A DNA stretch of 49,266 nucleotides from assembly GCF_002896965.1 (NCBI RefSeq), contig NZ_LYMM01000045.1:1-49266 (forward strand), in the 5' to 3' direction. Origin of the DNA: Novosphingobium guangzhouense. GTDB lineage: Bacteria; Pseudomonadota; Alphaproteobacteria; Sphingomonadales; Sphingomonadaceae. The notes under the pieces are model-generated. The model was not told where the DNA came from. It worked only from the letters and a program-made list of their open reading frames with translations, and searched no databases. Each line of letters starts with the position of its first letter. Position 1 is the first letter of the stretch. The translations under genes and the position numbers were made by a program. Below are positions 1-7,347 of the stretch, in pieces.

Positions 1-204
1 ACCGAAGCCGCCGCGATCACCGCCACCGCCGTAGCCGCCACCGCCGCCGAAGCCGCCGCGGTCACCGCCGCCGAAGCCGCCGCCACCGAAACGGTCACCG
101 CCGCCAAAGCGATCTCCGCCGCCAGCGTAGAACGGATCGAATTCGTCCTCACCGCCCCGCTTATTGTCGCGTCCCCTTCCGCGACGACCTCTATCAAAAC
201 CCAT
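1..204 (-). CDS. Cold-shock protein with Gly-rich N-terminal extension, 5' part only
   Basis: The first 68 codons of a leftward gene are present and run off the window edge. The ATG is at 204. The protein begins MGFDRGRRGRGRDNK, then an acidic stretch (GEDEFDPFYAGG), then repeats of GGGDRFGGG and GGFGGGDRGG type. From memory of sphingomonad genomes, this basic start, acidic patch and Gly/Arg/Phe-rich run is the N-terminal extension of a CspA-type cold-shock protein (single-stranded nucleic-acid binding, RNA chaperone). The cold-shock domain itself would lie outside the window and cannot be seen. The Gly-rich part looks like an RGG-type disordered RNA-binding tail. An RNA-binding protein of another family is possible. 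The ribosome-binding site is poor: AAGG lies about 13 bases before the ATG. Confidence 0.6.
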   Translation of the reverse strand, partial: MGFDRGRRGRGRDNKRGGEDEFDPFYAGGGDRFGGGDRFGGGGFGGGDRGGFGGGGGYGGGGDRGGFG

Positions 205-488
205 GTCTACTAGCGTACCTTCGCTGCGCCCCAGAAGTATTCGTCAGGCGGGCGGACGATCCACGCCAAACGTCAGGCAAACGGCTGGGCAACGCCCGGC
301 CATCTCCTGCAATCATGACTCTTACACGACTCCAAACGCGATGGCGAACGGAAATGCGAGGTCCTTGCAGTGCTTCGCGACGAATTAGCGGTTTTTAAGC
401 GACGAATGGGCTTGCCTGATCGACGTGAAGCGTCTTGAAGGCCGGTTTCCGGCTCCGTCCGGTCGCTCGATTACGGGAGAATGCGCAG

Positions 489-914
489 ATGTTCCGCCAA
501 ATCACCGAGACCGTCTTTGCAAGCCCGCAGATCGATGTCGACATGATCGCAGAGGCCAAGGCGCTGGGCGTGATCCGCATCATCAACAATCGCCCCGAAG
601 GCGAAAGCGAAGACCAGACTCCCGGCGATGCGATCGAGACTGCGGCCCGCGCCGCCGGTATCGATTATGTTGCGATTCCCGTGACTCACGCCGGTTTCAG
701 CCAGGCGCAGGTCGATGCGATGGAGCAGGCCCTGGACGTCGAAGGACCGGTGCTTGCCTATTGCCGTTCGGGCACCCGGTCGACGCTGCTGTGGGCGCTG
801 GCTCGCGCCAAGGCAGGCGACAGCCCGGCCGTTATCGCATCGAAGGCGGCAGGCGCCGGTTATGACGTCAGCCCGGTACGCCAGCTGATCGAAATGCTCT
901 CAGCCGGCCGCTGA
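489..914 (+). CDS. TIGR01244-type (DUF442) phosphatase / sulfur-transferase-like protein
   Basis: A 141-residue cytoplasmic protein starting MFRQITETVFASPQ. The motif AYCRSGTRS around Cys92 is a catalytic phosphate-binding-like loop, and IINNRPEGE near residue 31 is typical of the DUF442/BLH family, which is annotated as a sulfur transferase or PTP-like phosphatase. The loop has C-x4-R spacing rather than the C-x5-R of classical tyrosine phosphatases, so true phosphatase activity is uncertain. An upstream in-frame start exists at 435, but GGGAGA stands 8 bases before the ATG at 489 and the homologous part begins here, so 489 is chosen. Stand-alone gene; physiological substrate unknown. Confidence 0.8.
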   Translation: MFRQITETVFASPQIDVDMIAEAKALGVIRIINNRPEGESEDQTPGDAIETAARAAGIDYVAIPVTHAGFSQAQVDAMEQALDVEGPVLAYCRSGTRSTLLWALARAKAGDSPAVIASKAAGAGYDVSPVRQLIEMLSAGR

Positions 915-983
915 ACGTCCCTTTTCAGCCCTGTCGCGATTCGCCCCCGATTCGCAAGGGCGCCTTATTCGTAACCGGCCTTG

Positions 984-1003
984 AAAACGCGCTATAGCGC
1001 GTT
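984..1003 (-). terminator. Palindromic terminator overlapping the stop codon of the second PII gene
   Basis: The 18-base perfect palindrome AACGCGCTATAGCGCGTT (986-1003) contains the TAG stop of the leftward PII gene at its centre. On the minus strand it is followed by more T, giving TTTT. It looks like an intrinsic terminator formed by the end of the coding sequence itself. The stem is short, so its strength is uncertain. Confidence 0.6.
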
Positions 1004-1330
1004 GTCATCCTGCTCGCCTGTGCGGATCCGCACTGCCCGGTCGAGCGGGAAGACGAAAATCTTGCCATCACCGATCTCGTCATTGTTCGCATGGGCGCGA
1101 ATGATCTCGACGACGTGCGCCGCCAGCGCATCCGGCACCGCGATCTCCAGCCGTAGCTTGGGCAGCATGCTCGATGCGTATTCGGCGCCGCGATAGACTT
1201 CGGTCTGCCCTTTCTGGCGCCCGAAACCGCTGACTTCCGAAACCGTCATTCCCGAAATACCCGAGGCCGCGAGCGCATCCCTCACTTCGGTGAACTTGAA
1301 CGGCTTGATGATGGCCGTGACGTACTTCAT
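992..1330 (-). CDS. glnB: PII-family nitrogen regulatory protein (second copy)
   Basis: A 112-residue PII signal protein, a trimeric sensor of 2-oxoglutarate, ATP/ADP and, through uridylylation, glutamine. The T-loop (GFGRQKGQTEVYRGAEY) keeps Gln39 and the uridylylation site Tyr51, and the C-terminal IGDGKIF and RIRTGE segments carry the nucleotide-binding Lys and Arg residues. The start MKYVTAIIKPFK at 1330 is preceded by GGGGGAAC, and a longer in-frame start 10 codons upstream lacks family similarity. It lies downstream of amtB on the same strand but is separated from it by a terminator, so it may be expressed partly by read-through. GlnB and GlnK cannot be told apart from sequence alone, so the symbol is a best guess. 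Confidence 0.9.
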   Translation of the reverse strand: MKYVTAIIKPFKFTEVRDALAASGISGMTVSEVSGFGRQKGQTEVYRGAEYASSMLPKLRLEIAVPDALAAHVVEIIRAHANNDEIGDGKIFVFPLDRAVRIRTGEQDDNAL

Positions 1331-1403
1331 CCGCGTTCCCCCACTGGCCGCACCGCCCACTTGCAGCCCTCAGGATGCGCAGCATTCCACAAGTCACGCG
1401 CAT

Positions 1404-1438
1404 AAAAAAGGGGCCGGAGCGGCTGGCTCCGGCCCTTT
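1404..1438 (-). terminator. Intrinsic terminator after amtB
   Basis: On the minus strand AAAGGGCCGGAGC, a loop of about 5, then GCTCCGGCCCC is followed by TTTTTT, a strong stem with a U-run. It lies about 90 bases after the amtB stop and about 75 bases before the second PII gene, so it separates glnK-amtB from that gene. Confidence 0.85.
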
Positions 1439-1526
1439 GAAGGTTGTGTTCGCAGGAGGAACATCGGTTGGCGACGACGGGAGGGAGGAGAGGAGGAAGT
1501 TCCCGCCGCCGCCAAACTGGAGATTC

Positions 1527-2846
1527 TTAGTTGTAGGCGCGCTCGCCATGCTCGCCGATGTCGAGACCGTCGGCTTCGACTTCGGGGCTGACGCGCAGGC
1601 CGGTGACTGCCTTGGCGATGAACATCGCAACCGTGGTGCCGACAATCGAAAGGACGATCGTTGCAGCGACAGCGGCGATCTGGGTCACCAGCTGCGAGCC
1701 GATGGCGAAGTCCGCACCGCCCGGGCCGCCGAGTGACGGAGCGTAGACGATGGCGGTGCCGATGGCGCCGATGATGCCGCCAACGCCGTGGATGCCGAAG
1801 GCGTCGAGCGAGTCGTCGTAACCGAAGGCCGGCTTGATCTTCGAGACGAAGATGAAGCAGACGATCGAGGCAACGGCACCCAGCACGATCGCGCCGAACG
1901 GCCCCGAGTTACCGGCCGCCGGAGTGACCGCGACGAGGCCCGCGATGATGCCCGAGCAATAGCCCAGCGCCGAACCCTTGTGACCCGAGAACTTCTCGGC
2001 AAGCATCCAGAACAGAGCGGCAGAAGCAGTGGCCGTGAAAGTGTTGATCATGGCAAGCGCAGCCGAACCGTTGGCTTCCAGCGCCGACCCGGCGTTGAAG
2101 CCGAACCAGCCCACCCACAGCAGGCCGGTGCCCACGAACGTCAGCGTCAGCGAGTGCGGAGCCATCGGTTCGGTCGGGTAGCCCTTGCGCTTGCCCAGGA
2201 TGATCGCGGCGACCAGCGCCGAGACACCGGCGTTGATGTGGACCACGGTGCCGCCGGCAAAGTCCAGAGCGCCCATCACGAAGAAGACGCCGCGCGCTTC
2301 CCAGACCATGTGCGCGATCGGGTAATACACGATCAGCAGCCACACGATGGCAAAGACCATGACGGCCGAGAACTTCATGCGTTCGACCACCGAACCCAGG
2401 ACCAGCGCGATGGTGATCGCGGAGAAGGTCATCTGGAAGCAGACGAAGATAAGTTCGGAAATGACCACGCCGTCCGTGAAGGTGGCGGCGGTTGCATCGG
2501 GCGTGACGCCTGCAAGGAAGAACTTGCCCCAGCTGATGAACTGGTTGCCTTCGGGACCGAAAGCCAGACCATAGCCGAACATCACCCACATGAGCATGGC
2601 AAGCGCCGTGACGCCGCCGATCTGGGTCATCGTGGAGAGCATGTTCTTCGAGCGGGTCAGGCCGCCGTAAAACAGTGCGAGGCCGGGAAGGATCATCATC
2701 AGGACAAGGATCGTCGAGACCATCATCCAGGCGTTGTTACCAGGGTTCGGCACGGGCGCGGCAGCGTCCTGTGCGAAGGCAGCGGTGGAGACGGCAAGCG
2801 ACGTTACCGTCGCCGCGATGCCACCAAGAAACTTGCGGTTCATCAT
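1527..2846 (-). CDS. amtB: Ammonium transporter AmtB
   Basis: A 439-residue Amt/MEP/Rh-family channel for NH4+/NH3 uptake across the inner membrane. It begins with a cleavable-looking signal peptide (cut near AAFA-QD, residue 26), followed by about 11 hydrophobic helices. The two pore histidines are visible in VVHINAG and FGIHGVGG, and LALFYGGLTRSKNM is the conserved first-helix region. The C-terminal cytosolic tail (SPEVEADGLDIGEHGERAYN) holds the ELDIGEHGE-like motif that binds GlnK. glnK is 11 bases upstream, forming the classical glnK-amtB operon in which GlnK plugs the pore when nitrogen is plentiful. Confidence 0.97.
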   Translation of the reverse strand: MMNRKFLGGIAATVTSLAVSTAAFAQDAAAPVPNPGNNAWMMVSTILVLMMILPGLALFYGGLTRSKNMLSTMTQIGGVTALAMLMWVMFGYGLAFGPEGNQFISWGKFFLAGVTPDATAATFTDGVVISELIFVCFQMTFSAITIALVLGSVVERMKFSAVMVFAIVWLLIVYYPIAHMVWEARGVFFVMGALDFAGGTVVHINAGVSALVAAIILGKRKGYPTEPMAPHSLTLTFVGTGLLWVGWFGFNAGSALEANGSAALAMINTFTATASAALFWMLAEKFSGHKGSALGYCSGIIAGLVAVTPAAGNSGPFGAIVLGAVASIVCFIFVSKIKPAFGYDDSLDAFGIHGVGGIIGAIGTAIVYAPSLGGPGGADFAIGSQLVTQIAAVAATIVLSIVGTTVAMFIAKAVTGLRVSPEVEADGLDIGEHGERAYN

Positions 2847-2857
2847 GAGTGCTCCCC

Positions 2858-3196
2858 TCAGAGCGCGGTGTCGCCAGCCTCGCCGGTGCGGATACGCACG
2901 GCCGAAGCGAGGTCCAGGACGAAGATCTTGCCATCACCGATGGCCTCGGTGCTTGCGACCTGCTGGATCGTCTCGACGATCTTGGGCGCCAGATCGTCGG
3001 GTGCAGCGACCTCGATCTTCACCTTGGGCAGCATGTTGGTCGAGTATTCGGCGCCGCGGTAGATCTCCGTCTGACCCTTCTGGCGACCGAAGCCCTTCAC
3101 TTCCGAAACGGTCATGCCGGCGACGCCAATGCCCCCAAGCGCCTCCCGCACTTCGTCCAGCTTGAAGGGCTTGATGATGGCGATGATGAACTTCAT
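2858..3196 (-). CDS. glnK: PII-family protein GlnK
   Basis: A 112-residue PII protein, first gene of the glnK-amtB operon. The T-loop GFGRQKGQTEIYRGAEY retains Tyr51 for uridylylation and Gln39, with GDGKIFV and RIRTGE in the nucleotide-binding region. It is closely similar to the second PII at 992-1330, differing mainly in the first 35 and the central residues. Known role of the family: it binds AmtB under ammonium sufficiency and blocks transport. It is driven by a sigma-54 promoter about 50 bases upstream, consistent with nitrogen-starvation induction. The ATG at 3196 is preceded by AGGGGATAGGC. Confidence 0.95.
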   Translation of the reverse strand: MKFIIAIIKPFKLDEVREALGGIGVAGMTVSEVKGFGRQKGQTEIYRGAEYSTNMLPKVKIEVAAPDDLAPKIVETIQQVASTEAIGDGKIFVLDLASAVRIRTGEAGDTAL

Positions 3197-3207
3197 GCCT
3201 ATCCCCT

Positions 3208-3236
3208 GTTAGCCACCGGCCCCAGCGCCGGCTAAC
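3208..3236 (-). promoter_or_regulatory. Leader hairpin of glnK
   Basis: GTTAGCC (3208-3214) and GGCTAAC (3230-3236) form a perfect 7-base inverted repeat, with further GC pairs possible inside. It occupies nearly all of the short leader between the sigma-54 promoter start point and the glnK ribosome-binding site. It could shield or stabilise the mRNA 5' end. The role is inferred. Confidence 0.45.
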
Positions 3237-3244
3237 AATGACTA

Positions 3245-3261
3245 AGCAAGGGGTGTGCCAA
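3245..3261 (-). promoter_or_regulatory. Sigma-54 (RpoN) -24/-12 promoter of glnK-amtB
   Basis: On the minus strand the sequence is TTGGCACACCCCTTGCT: TGGCAC, 5 bases, TTGC, with GG and GC 10 bases apart as sigma-54 requires. This matches the family consensus TGGCAC-N5-TTGC fully. The start point would fall near 3235, about 40 bases before the glnK ATG. It implies activation by NtrC or a similar enhancer-binding protein. I could not find a convincing NtrC site in the roughly 95 bases between it and the next gene. Confidence 0.88.
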
Positions 3262-3357
3262 TTTACCAATCGGCAAAAATCAGTGGCGATTCAGCTGGTG
3301 GATAATCCGTAGATCGCGCTCAAGGCACGCAACACCGCTCGATTCATGAGCAGTTGC

Positions 3358-4062
3358 CTAAATTTTAGGCAGTGCAAGCGAGGCACAGACGGGCAGATGG
3401 TCAGATCCTATCGCCGATAACGGACTGTGATGCACATTGGTTCCCAGGATTTCCCACTCGGCGGACACAACAATGCGATCAAGCAGCGCCATCGGCCGCC
3501 GAGACGGAAAACTACGGCCCGGCGCCAGAACCTGCCAGCCTTCGCCGAACTCCCGCAGGCAGCCGCCACGCTGCGCCCATTCATTGAGATCGCCCATCAT
3601 CACTGTCGGCACCCGCTCGCCGCAGTCAGCGCAATGAGACAACACGGAACGGACCTGATGCCGCCGCCGAATGCCTGACAGATCAAGGTGCATGCCGACC
3701 ACCCGCAGCCGCCGCCCTTCGACCATGAGGTCCGCCCGCACCGCGCCGCGCGGCTCCAGCACGGGCAGCGGCACCGGCGCGGCCTCGACCAGATCGATGC
3801 CCTTGCGCACGAGGATCGCGTTACCGTGCCAGCCAAGGCTGTCAGGCTTCATCGACATGGGCACGGCGACATAGTCGGTCGCCGCATGAATCGCTTCAAG
3901 CGGCAGTACCGCCATACGGCGGCCATAGCGACGGTCGACTTCCTGCAGGGCGACGATGTCGGCATCGACCTCGCGCAGCACGGTCAGGATGCGATCGGGG
4001 TCGCGCCGCCGATCGAGACCGACGGCCTTGTGGATGTTGTAGCTGGCGAACTTGATCTGCAA
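3358..4062 (-). CDS. Endonuclease/exonuclease/phosphatase (EEP) family hydrolase
   Basis: A 234-residue metal-dependent hydrolase of the EEP superfamily, which includes exonuclease III, sphingomyelinases and phospholipid phosphodiesterases. Visible motifs in order: SYNIHKAVG (active-site Asn), ALQEVD (metal-binding Glu), GMHLDLSG, MGDLNEW (catalytic Asp/Asn) and GSDHLP (catalytic Asp-His). There is no signal peptide. The start is TTG at 4062, with GGAG 9 bases upstream and no ATG nearby. Substrate unknown; cytosolic EEP proteins of this size are often annotated endonuclease or phospholipid-modifying, and neither is shown here. Confidence 0.85.
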   Translation of the reverse strand: MQIKFASYNIHKAVGLDRRRDPDRILTVLREVDADIVALQEVDRRYGRRMAVLPLEAIHAATDYVAVPMSMKPDSLGWHGNAILVRKGIDLVEAAPVPLPVLEPRGAVRADLMVEGRRLRVVGMHLDLSGIRRRHQVRSVLSHCADCGERVPTVMMGDLNEWAQRGGCLREFGEGWQVLAPGRSFPSRRPMALLDRIVVSAEWEILGTNVHHSPLSAIGSDHLPVCASLALPKI

Positions 4063-4182
4063 CGAAAAGGCTCCGGCGGGGTGGCCTCTTTAGCAATCCG
4101 TCGAAGCGCCGTCAGGTTCCTTCGTGACCGTTATGGTCGCGTTAGGTGCCGCTGTGTGCAGTCTGAGTGCCGTTACGTGCGT

Positions 4183-5718
4183 TCAGCGTTCCTTGGTGGC
4201 GCTAAAGGTCAGGTCGGGGTTGCGTTCCTGCTGATAGCCCACATCCCAGGCCGACCGCGCCATGAACACCGGGTCGCCATCACGGTCGCGCGCCAGGCTC
4301 ATCTTGTTGAAATCGCCGAATTCTCTCAGCGCCTTGTCATCACCCTTGAGCCAGCGTGCGGTGTCGAACGGGGCAGGTTCCAGCACGGCCTCGACCTTGT
4401 ATTCGGCCTCGAGACGGCTGATCAGCACGTCAAGCTGCAACTGGCCGACAACACCGACCACCCACTGCGAACCGATCTCCGGGTAGAAGACCTGGATCAC
4501 ACCCTCTTCCGAAAGATCGTCGAGGGCCTTGCGCAACTGCTTGGCTTTAGTGGGATCTTTCAGCGCAACGCGGCGCAGGATTTCCGGCGCGAAGTTGGGC
4601 AGGCCGGTAAAGCGCACGTCGTTCTTCTCCGACAGCGTATCACCCACCCGCAAAGTGCCGTGGTTGGGAATCCCGATGATATCGCCAGGCTCGGCATTGT
4701 CCGCGATCTCGCGGTCCTGCGCGAAGAACAGGATCGGCGAATGGACCGCGATCGGCTTGCCCAGACCTGACGGCGTCAGCTTCATCCCGCGCTTGAAGGT
4801 GCCGGAAACCAGCCGCATGAAGGCGATACGATCGCGGTGCATCGGGTCCATGTTGGCCTGCACCTTGAAGATGAAGCCGGTGACTTCCTTGTTATCCGGC
4901 TCGATCATGCCCTGCTCAGAAGGCTGCGGGCGCGGCGGCGGAGCATGGCGCGAAATCGCGTCTATCAATTCCATGACGCCGAAATTCTTCAATGCGGATC
5001 CGAAATACACCGGCGTAAGGTCACCGGCCCGGTAAGCATCCACATCGAATTCAGGATAGCCCGCCTGCGCCAGTTCCAGTTCTTCCGCGACCGCATCAGG
5101 CAGCGCAGCGCCGTGATCGATCTTGCCGAGAAACTCCTTCGACGCGCCTTCGGGGCGGCTGATACCGCCACTCTTGATATCGAGAATGCCCTCGAACACA
5201 CCGCCCATGCCGACTGGCCAGGACATCGGGCAAACATCGAGCGCGAGCATATCCGCCACTTCGTCCAGCAGGTCGAAGCAGGCGCGGCCTTCGCGATCGA
5301 CCTTGTTGATGAAGGTGATGATCGGCACCGAGCGCAAGCGGCAAACTTCGAAGAGCTTGCGAGTCTGCGGTTCGATGCCCTTGGCCGCGTCGATCACCAT
5401 GATCGCCGAATCGACCGCCGTGAGCGTGCGGTATGTATCTTCCGAGAAGTCCTCGTGACCCGGCGTATCGAGCAGGTTGAACGTGATGCCATCGCGCTCG
5501 AACGTCATGACCGAGCTGGTCACTGAAATGCCGCGCTGCTGCTCGATCTTCATCCAGTCCGACCGCGCGCGCCGCGCGGCGCCGCGCGCCTTGACCTGTC
5601 CGGCAAGATGGATCGCGCCCCCTTGCAACAACAGCTTCTCGGTCAGCGTGGTCTTGCCCGCGTCTGGGTGCGAGATGATCGCGAAAGTGCGGCGGGACTG
5701 ATGGGGCGAAGTGCTCAT
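4183..5718 (-). CDS. prfC: Peptide chain release factor 3
   Basis: A 511-residue translational GTPase that recycles RF1/RF2 from the ribosome after peptide release. G1 is HPDAGKTT (17-24), switch II DTPGHED (84-90), G4 NKVD (138-141), followed by the beta-barrel domain and the RF3 C-terminal domain. The length is close to the E. coli protein. The RF3-specific insert with the RSDWMKIEQQRGISVTSSV segment, rather than the EF-G or LepA pattern, supports RF3. It is transcribed alone, divergent from the mutase gene at 5870. Confidence 0.96.
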   Translation of the reverse strand: MSTSPHQSRRTFAIISHPDAGKTTLTEKLLLQGGAIHLAGQVKARGAARRARSDWMKIEQQRGISVTSSVMTFERDGITFNLLDTPGHEDFSEDTYRTLTAVDSAIMVIDAAKGIEPQTRKLFEVCRLRSVPIITFINKVDREGRACFDLLDEVADMLALDVCPMSWPVGMGGVFEGILDIKSGGISRPEGASKEFLGKIDHGAALPDAVAEELELAQAGYPEFDVDAYRAGDLTPVYFGSALKNFGVMELIDAISRHAPPPRPQPSEQGMIEPDNKEVTGFIFKVQANMDPMHRDRIAFMRLVSGTFKRGMKLTPSGLGKPIAVHSPILFFAQDREIADNAEPGDIIGIPNHGTLRVGDTLSEKNDVRFTGLPNFAPEILRRVALKDPTKAKQLRKALDDLSEEGVIQVFYPEIGSQWVVGVVGQLQLDVLISRLEAEYKVEAVLEPAPFDTARWLKGDDKALREFGDFNKMSLARDRDGDPVFMARSAWDVGYQQERNPDLTFSATKER

Positions 5719-5869
5719 CGGCGCGCTTTAGGGGGGTGGGCGCAAGAAGAAAAGTCCTGCTGTATCGGGCGTGAACTCGGGGATTTGACCGGGAGGCATT
5801 GGACGGTGCAAGTCGCAGCTCAGGCCTGCGCCCGAAGACGATCAGCCTGATGCCCCGGAAAAGGAAGCA

Positions 5870-7288
5870 ATGAGAATCCCCTGCCCCGACTTCGCGCATA
5901 ACTTCGCCCCCAGCATCCTTCGCGAGTATGACATTCGCGGCACCTTCGGCAAAACGCTCTTCGAAGCGGACGCTTATGCACTGGGCCGCAGTTTCGGGGC
6001 AATCCTGGGGCCCCGCGAGAGCATAGTCGTCGGTCGCGACGGGCGGCTGAGTTCCCCCGTTCTCGAAGCTGCGCTGGTTCACGGCCTCGCAGACGCTGGC
6101 GTGAACGTAATCAGGGTGGGCCTTGGTCCGACACCGATGCTGTATTTCGCCGAAGCGTCAGTTCCACAAGTGAAGGGCGGCATTCAGGTAACTGGCAGCC
6201 ACAATCCCGCCGATCACAACGGCTTCAAGATGGTATTTGCCGGAGCGCCCTTCTTTGGGGCGGATATCACCCGGCTTGGCAGCATAGCCGCTTCCGGCGC
6301 TTGCCCGGCTGCGGAACACCGGGGCGCCGTCACGCACAAGCACGTGCTGCCGGCCTATGTCGACCGACTGATCCAGGGTCTGGCCGCTTGCGATCCGTCC
6401 GGCCTCTCCCGATTGCGTGTCGGCTGGGATGCAGGCAACGGGGCTGCCGGCCCGAGCCTGGAACGTTTGCTTGCTCAATTGCCGGGCGAACACCATCTGC
6501 TTTACTCCGAAGTGGATGGCCGTTTTCCCAATCACCATCCCGACCCCACGATCGACGCCAATCTTGCAGACCTGCGCGCACTGGTCGCGGCGAAGAACCT
6601 CGACTTCGGACTAGCTTTTGACGGTGATGCCGACCGAATCGGGGTCATCGACAGCCTCGGTCGGGTTCTCGATGCAGATCAGCTGCTGCTTCTCTTCGCG
6701 CGCGATGTGCTGGCGCGCCATCCCGGCGCTCGGGTAATTGCCGACGTCAAGGCTTCGCGAACGGTATTCGACGGGATAGATACGCTTGGTGGACAGGCAG
6801 AAATGGCGCCCTCGGGCCATTCCCATATCAAGGCGCGGATGAAGGCGACCGGCGCTGCATTGGGTGGAGAAACAAGCGGCCACTTCTTTTTCGCTGACGA
6901 CTGGTTCGGCTTTGACGATGGCCTTTACGCCGCGATCAGGCTGATTGCCGCCATCGTCCGGATCGGAGCCAGCGTAACGGCGCTTCGCGATGCCATACCG
7001 GCCCTTTTCAAAACGCCGGAATTGCGCTTTCCGGCCGACGATTTGCGCAAGTTCCAGGTTGTTGAGGAAACCGCGAAAAGGCTGAAGCATGCGGGCGCCC
7101 AGATGACAGAGATAGACGGTGTGCGCGTAAGCACGCCCGATGGCTGGTGGCTGTTACGCGCATCGAATACCGAAGCAGCCCTCACCGCGCGGGCAGAGAG
7201 CGACACGCCGGAGGGGCTGCAAAGGCTCCTGGCTCAGATCGACGATCACCTTGCGGCTTCCGGCCTTGTGAAATCGGCGGGACGTTAG
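5870..7288 (+). CDS. Phosphomannomutase/phosphoglucomutase
   Basis: A 472-residue alpha-D-phosphohexomutase interconverting mannose-6-P/mannose-1-P or glucose-6-P/glucose-1-P, feeding exopolysaccharide and LPS precursors. The phosphoserine loop is TGSHNPADHNG with Ser110, the metal loop DGDADR is at 251-256, the sugar-specificity loop GGETSGH lies near 335, and the C-terminal phosphate-binding loop is RASNTEAALTAR. The order and length fit the dual-specificity ManB/AlgC subgroup. AAGGA precedes the ATG by 5-6 bases. Which sugar is preferred cannot be read from the sequence. Confidence 0.93.
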   Translation: MRIPCPDFAHNFAPSILREYDIRGTFGKTLFEADAYALGRSFGAILGPRESIVVGRDGRLSSPVLEAALVHGLADAGVNVIRVGLGPTPMLYFAEASVPQVKGGIQVTGSHNPADHNGFKMVFAGAPFFGADITRLGSIAASGACPAAEHRGAVTHKHVLPAYVDRLIQGLAACDPSGLSRLRVGWDAGNGAAGPSLERLLAQLPGEHHLLYSEVDGRFPNHHPDPTIDANLADLRALVAAKNLDFGLAFDGDADRIGVIDSLGRVLDADQLLLLFARDVLARHPGARVIADVKASRTVFDGIDTLGGQAEMAPSGHSHIKARMKATGAALGGETSGHFFFADDWFGFDDGLYAAIRLIAAIVRIGASVTALRDAIPALFKTPELRFPADDLRKFQVVEETAKRLKHAGAQMTEIDGVRVSTPDGWWLLRASNTEAALTARAESDTPEGLQRLLAQIDDHLAASGLVKSAGR

Positions 7289-7347
7289 CCATCGCGATTT
7301 GCCGTGAAACTGCATCCACTGCGGTGCTTTTAGATCAGAGTGCAGAT

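Noticed and set aside
1788..3062. Long rightward reading frame (424 codons) opposite amtB and glnK
   Set aside because: Exactly antisense to two certain genes; composition is charged and repetitive as expected from a mirrored high-GC frame, with no ribosome-binding site or recognisable motif.
3262..3357. NtrC enhancer site upstream of the sigma-54 promoter
   Set aside because: Only loose half-site resemblance (GGTG...GTGCC); no symmetric TGCACC/GGTGCA pair is present.
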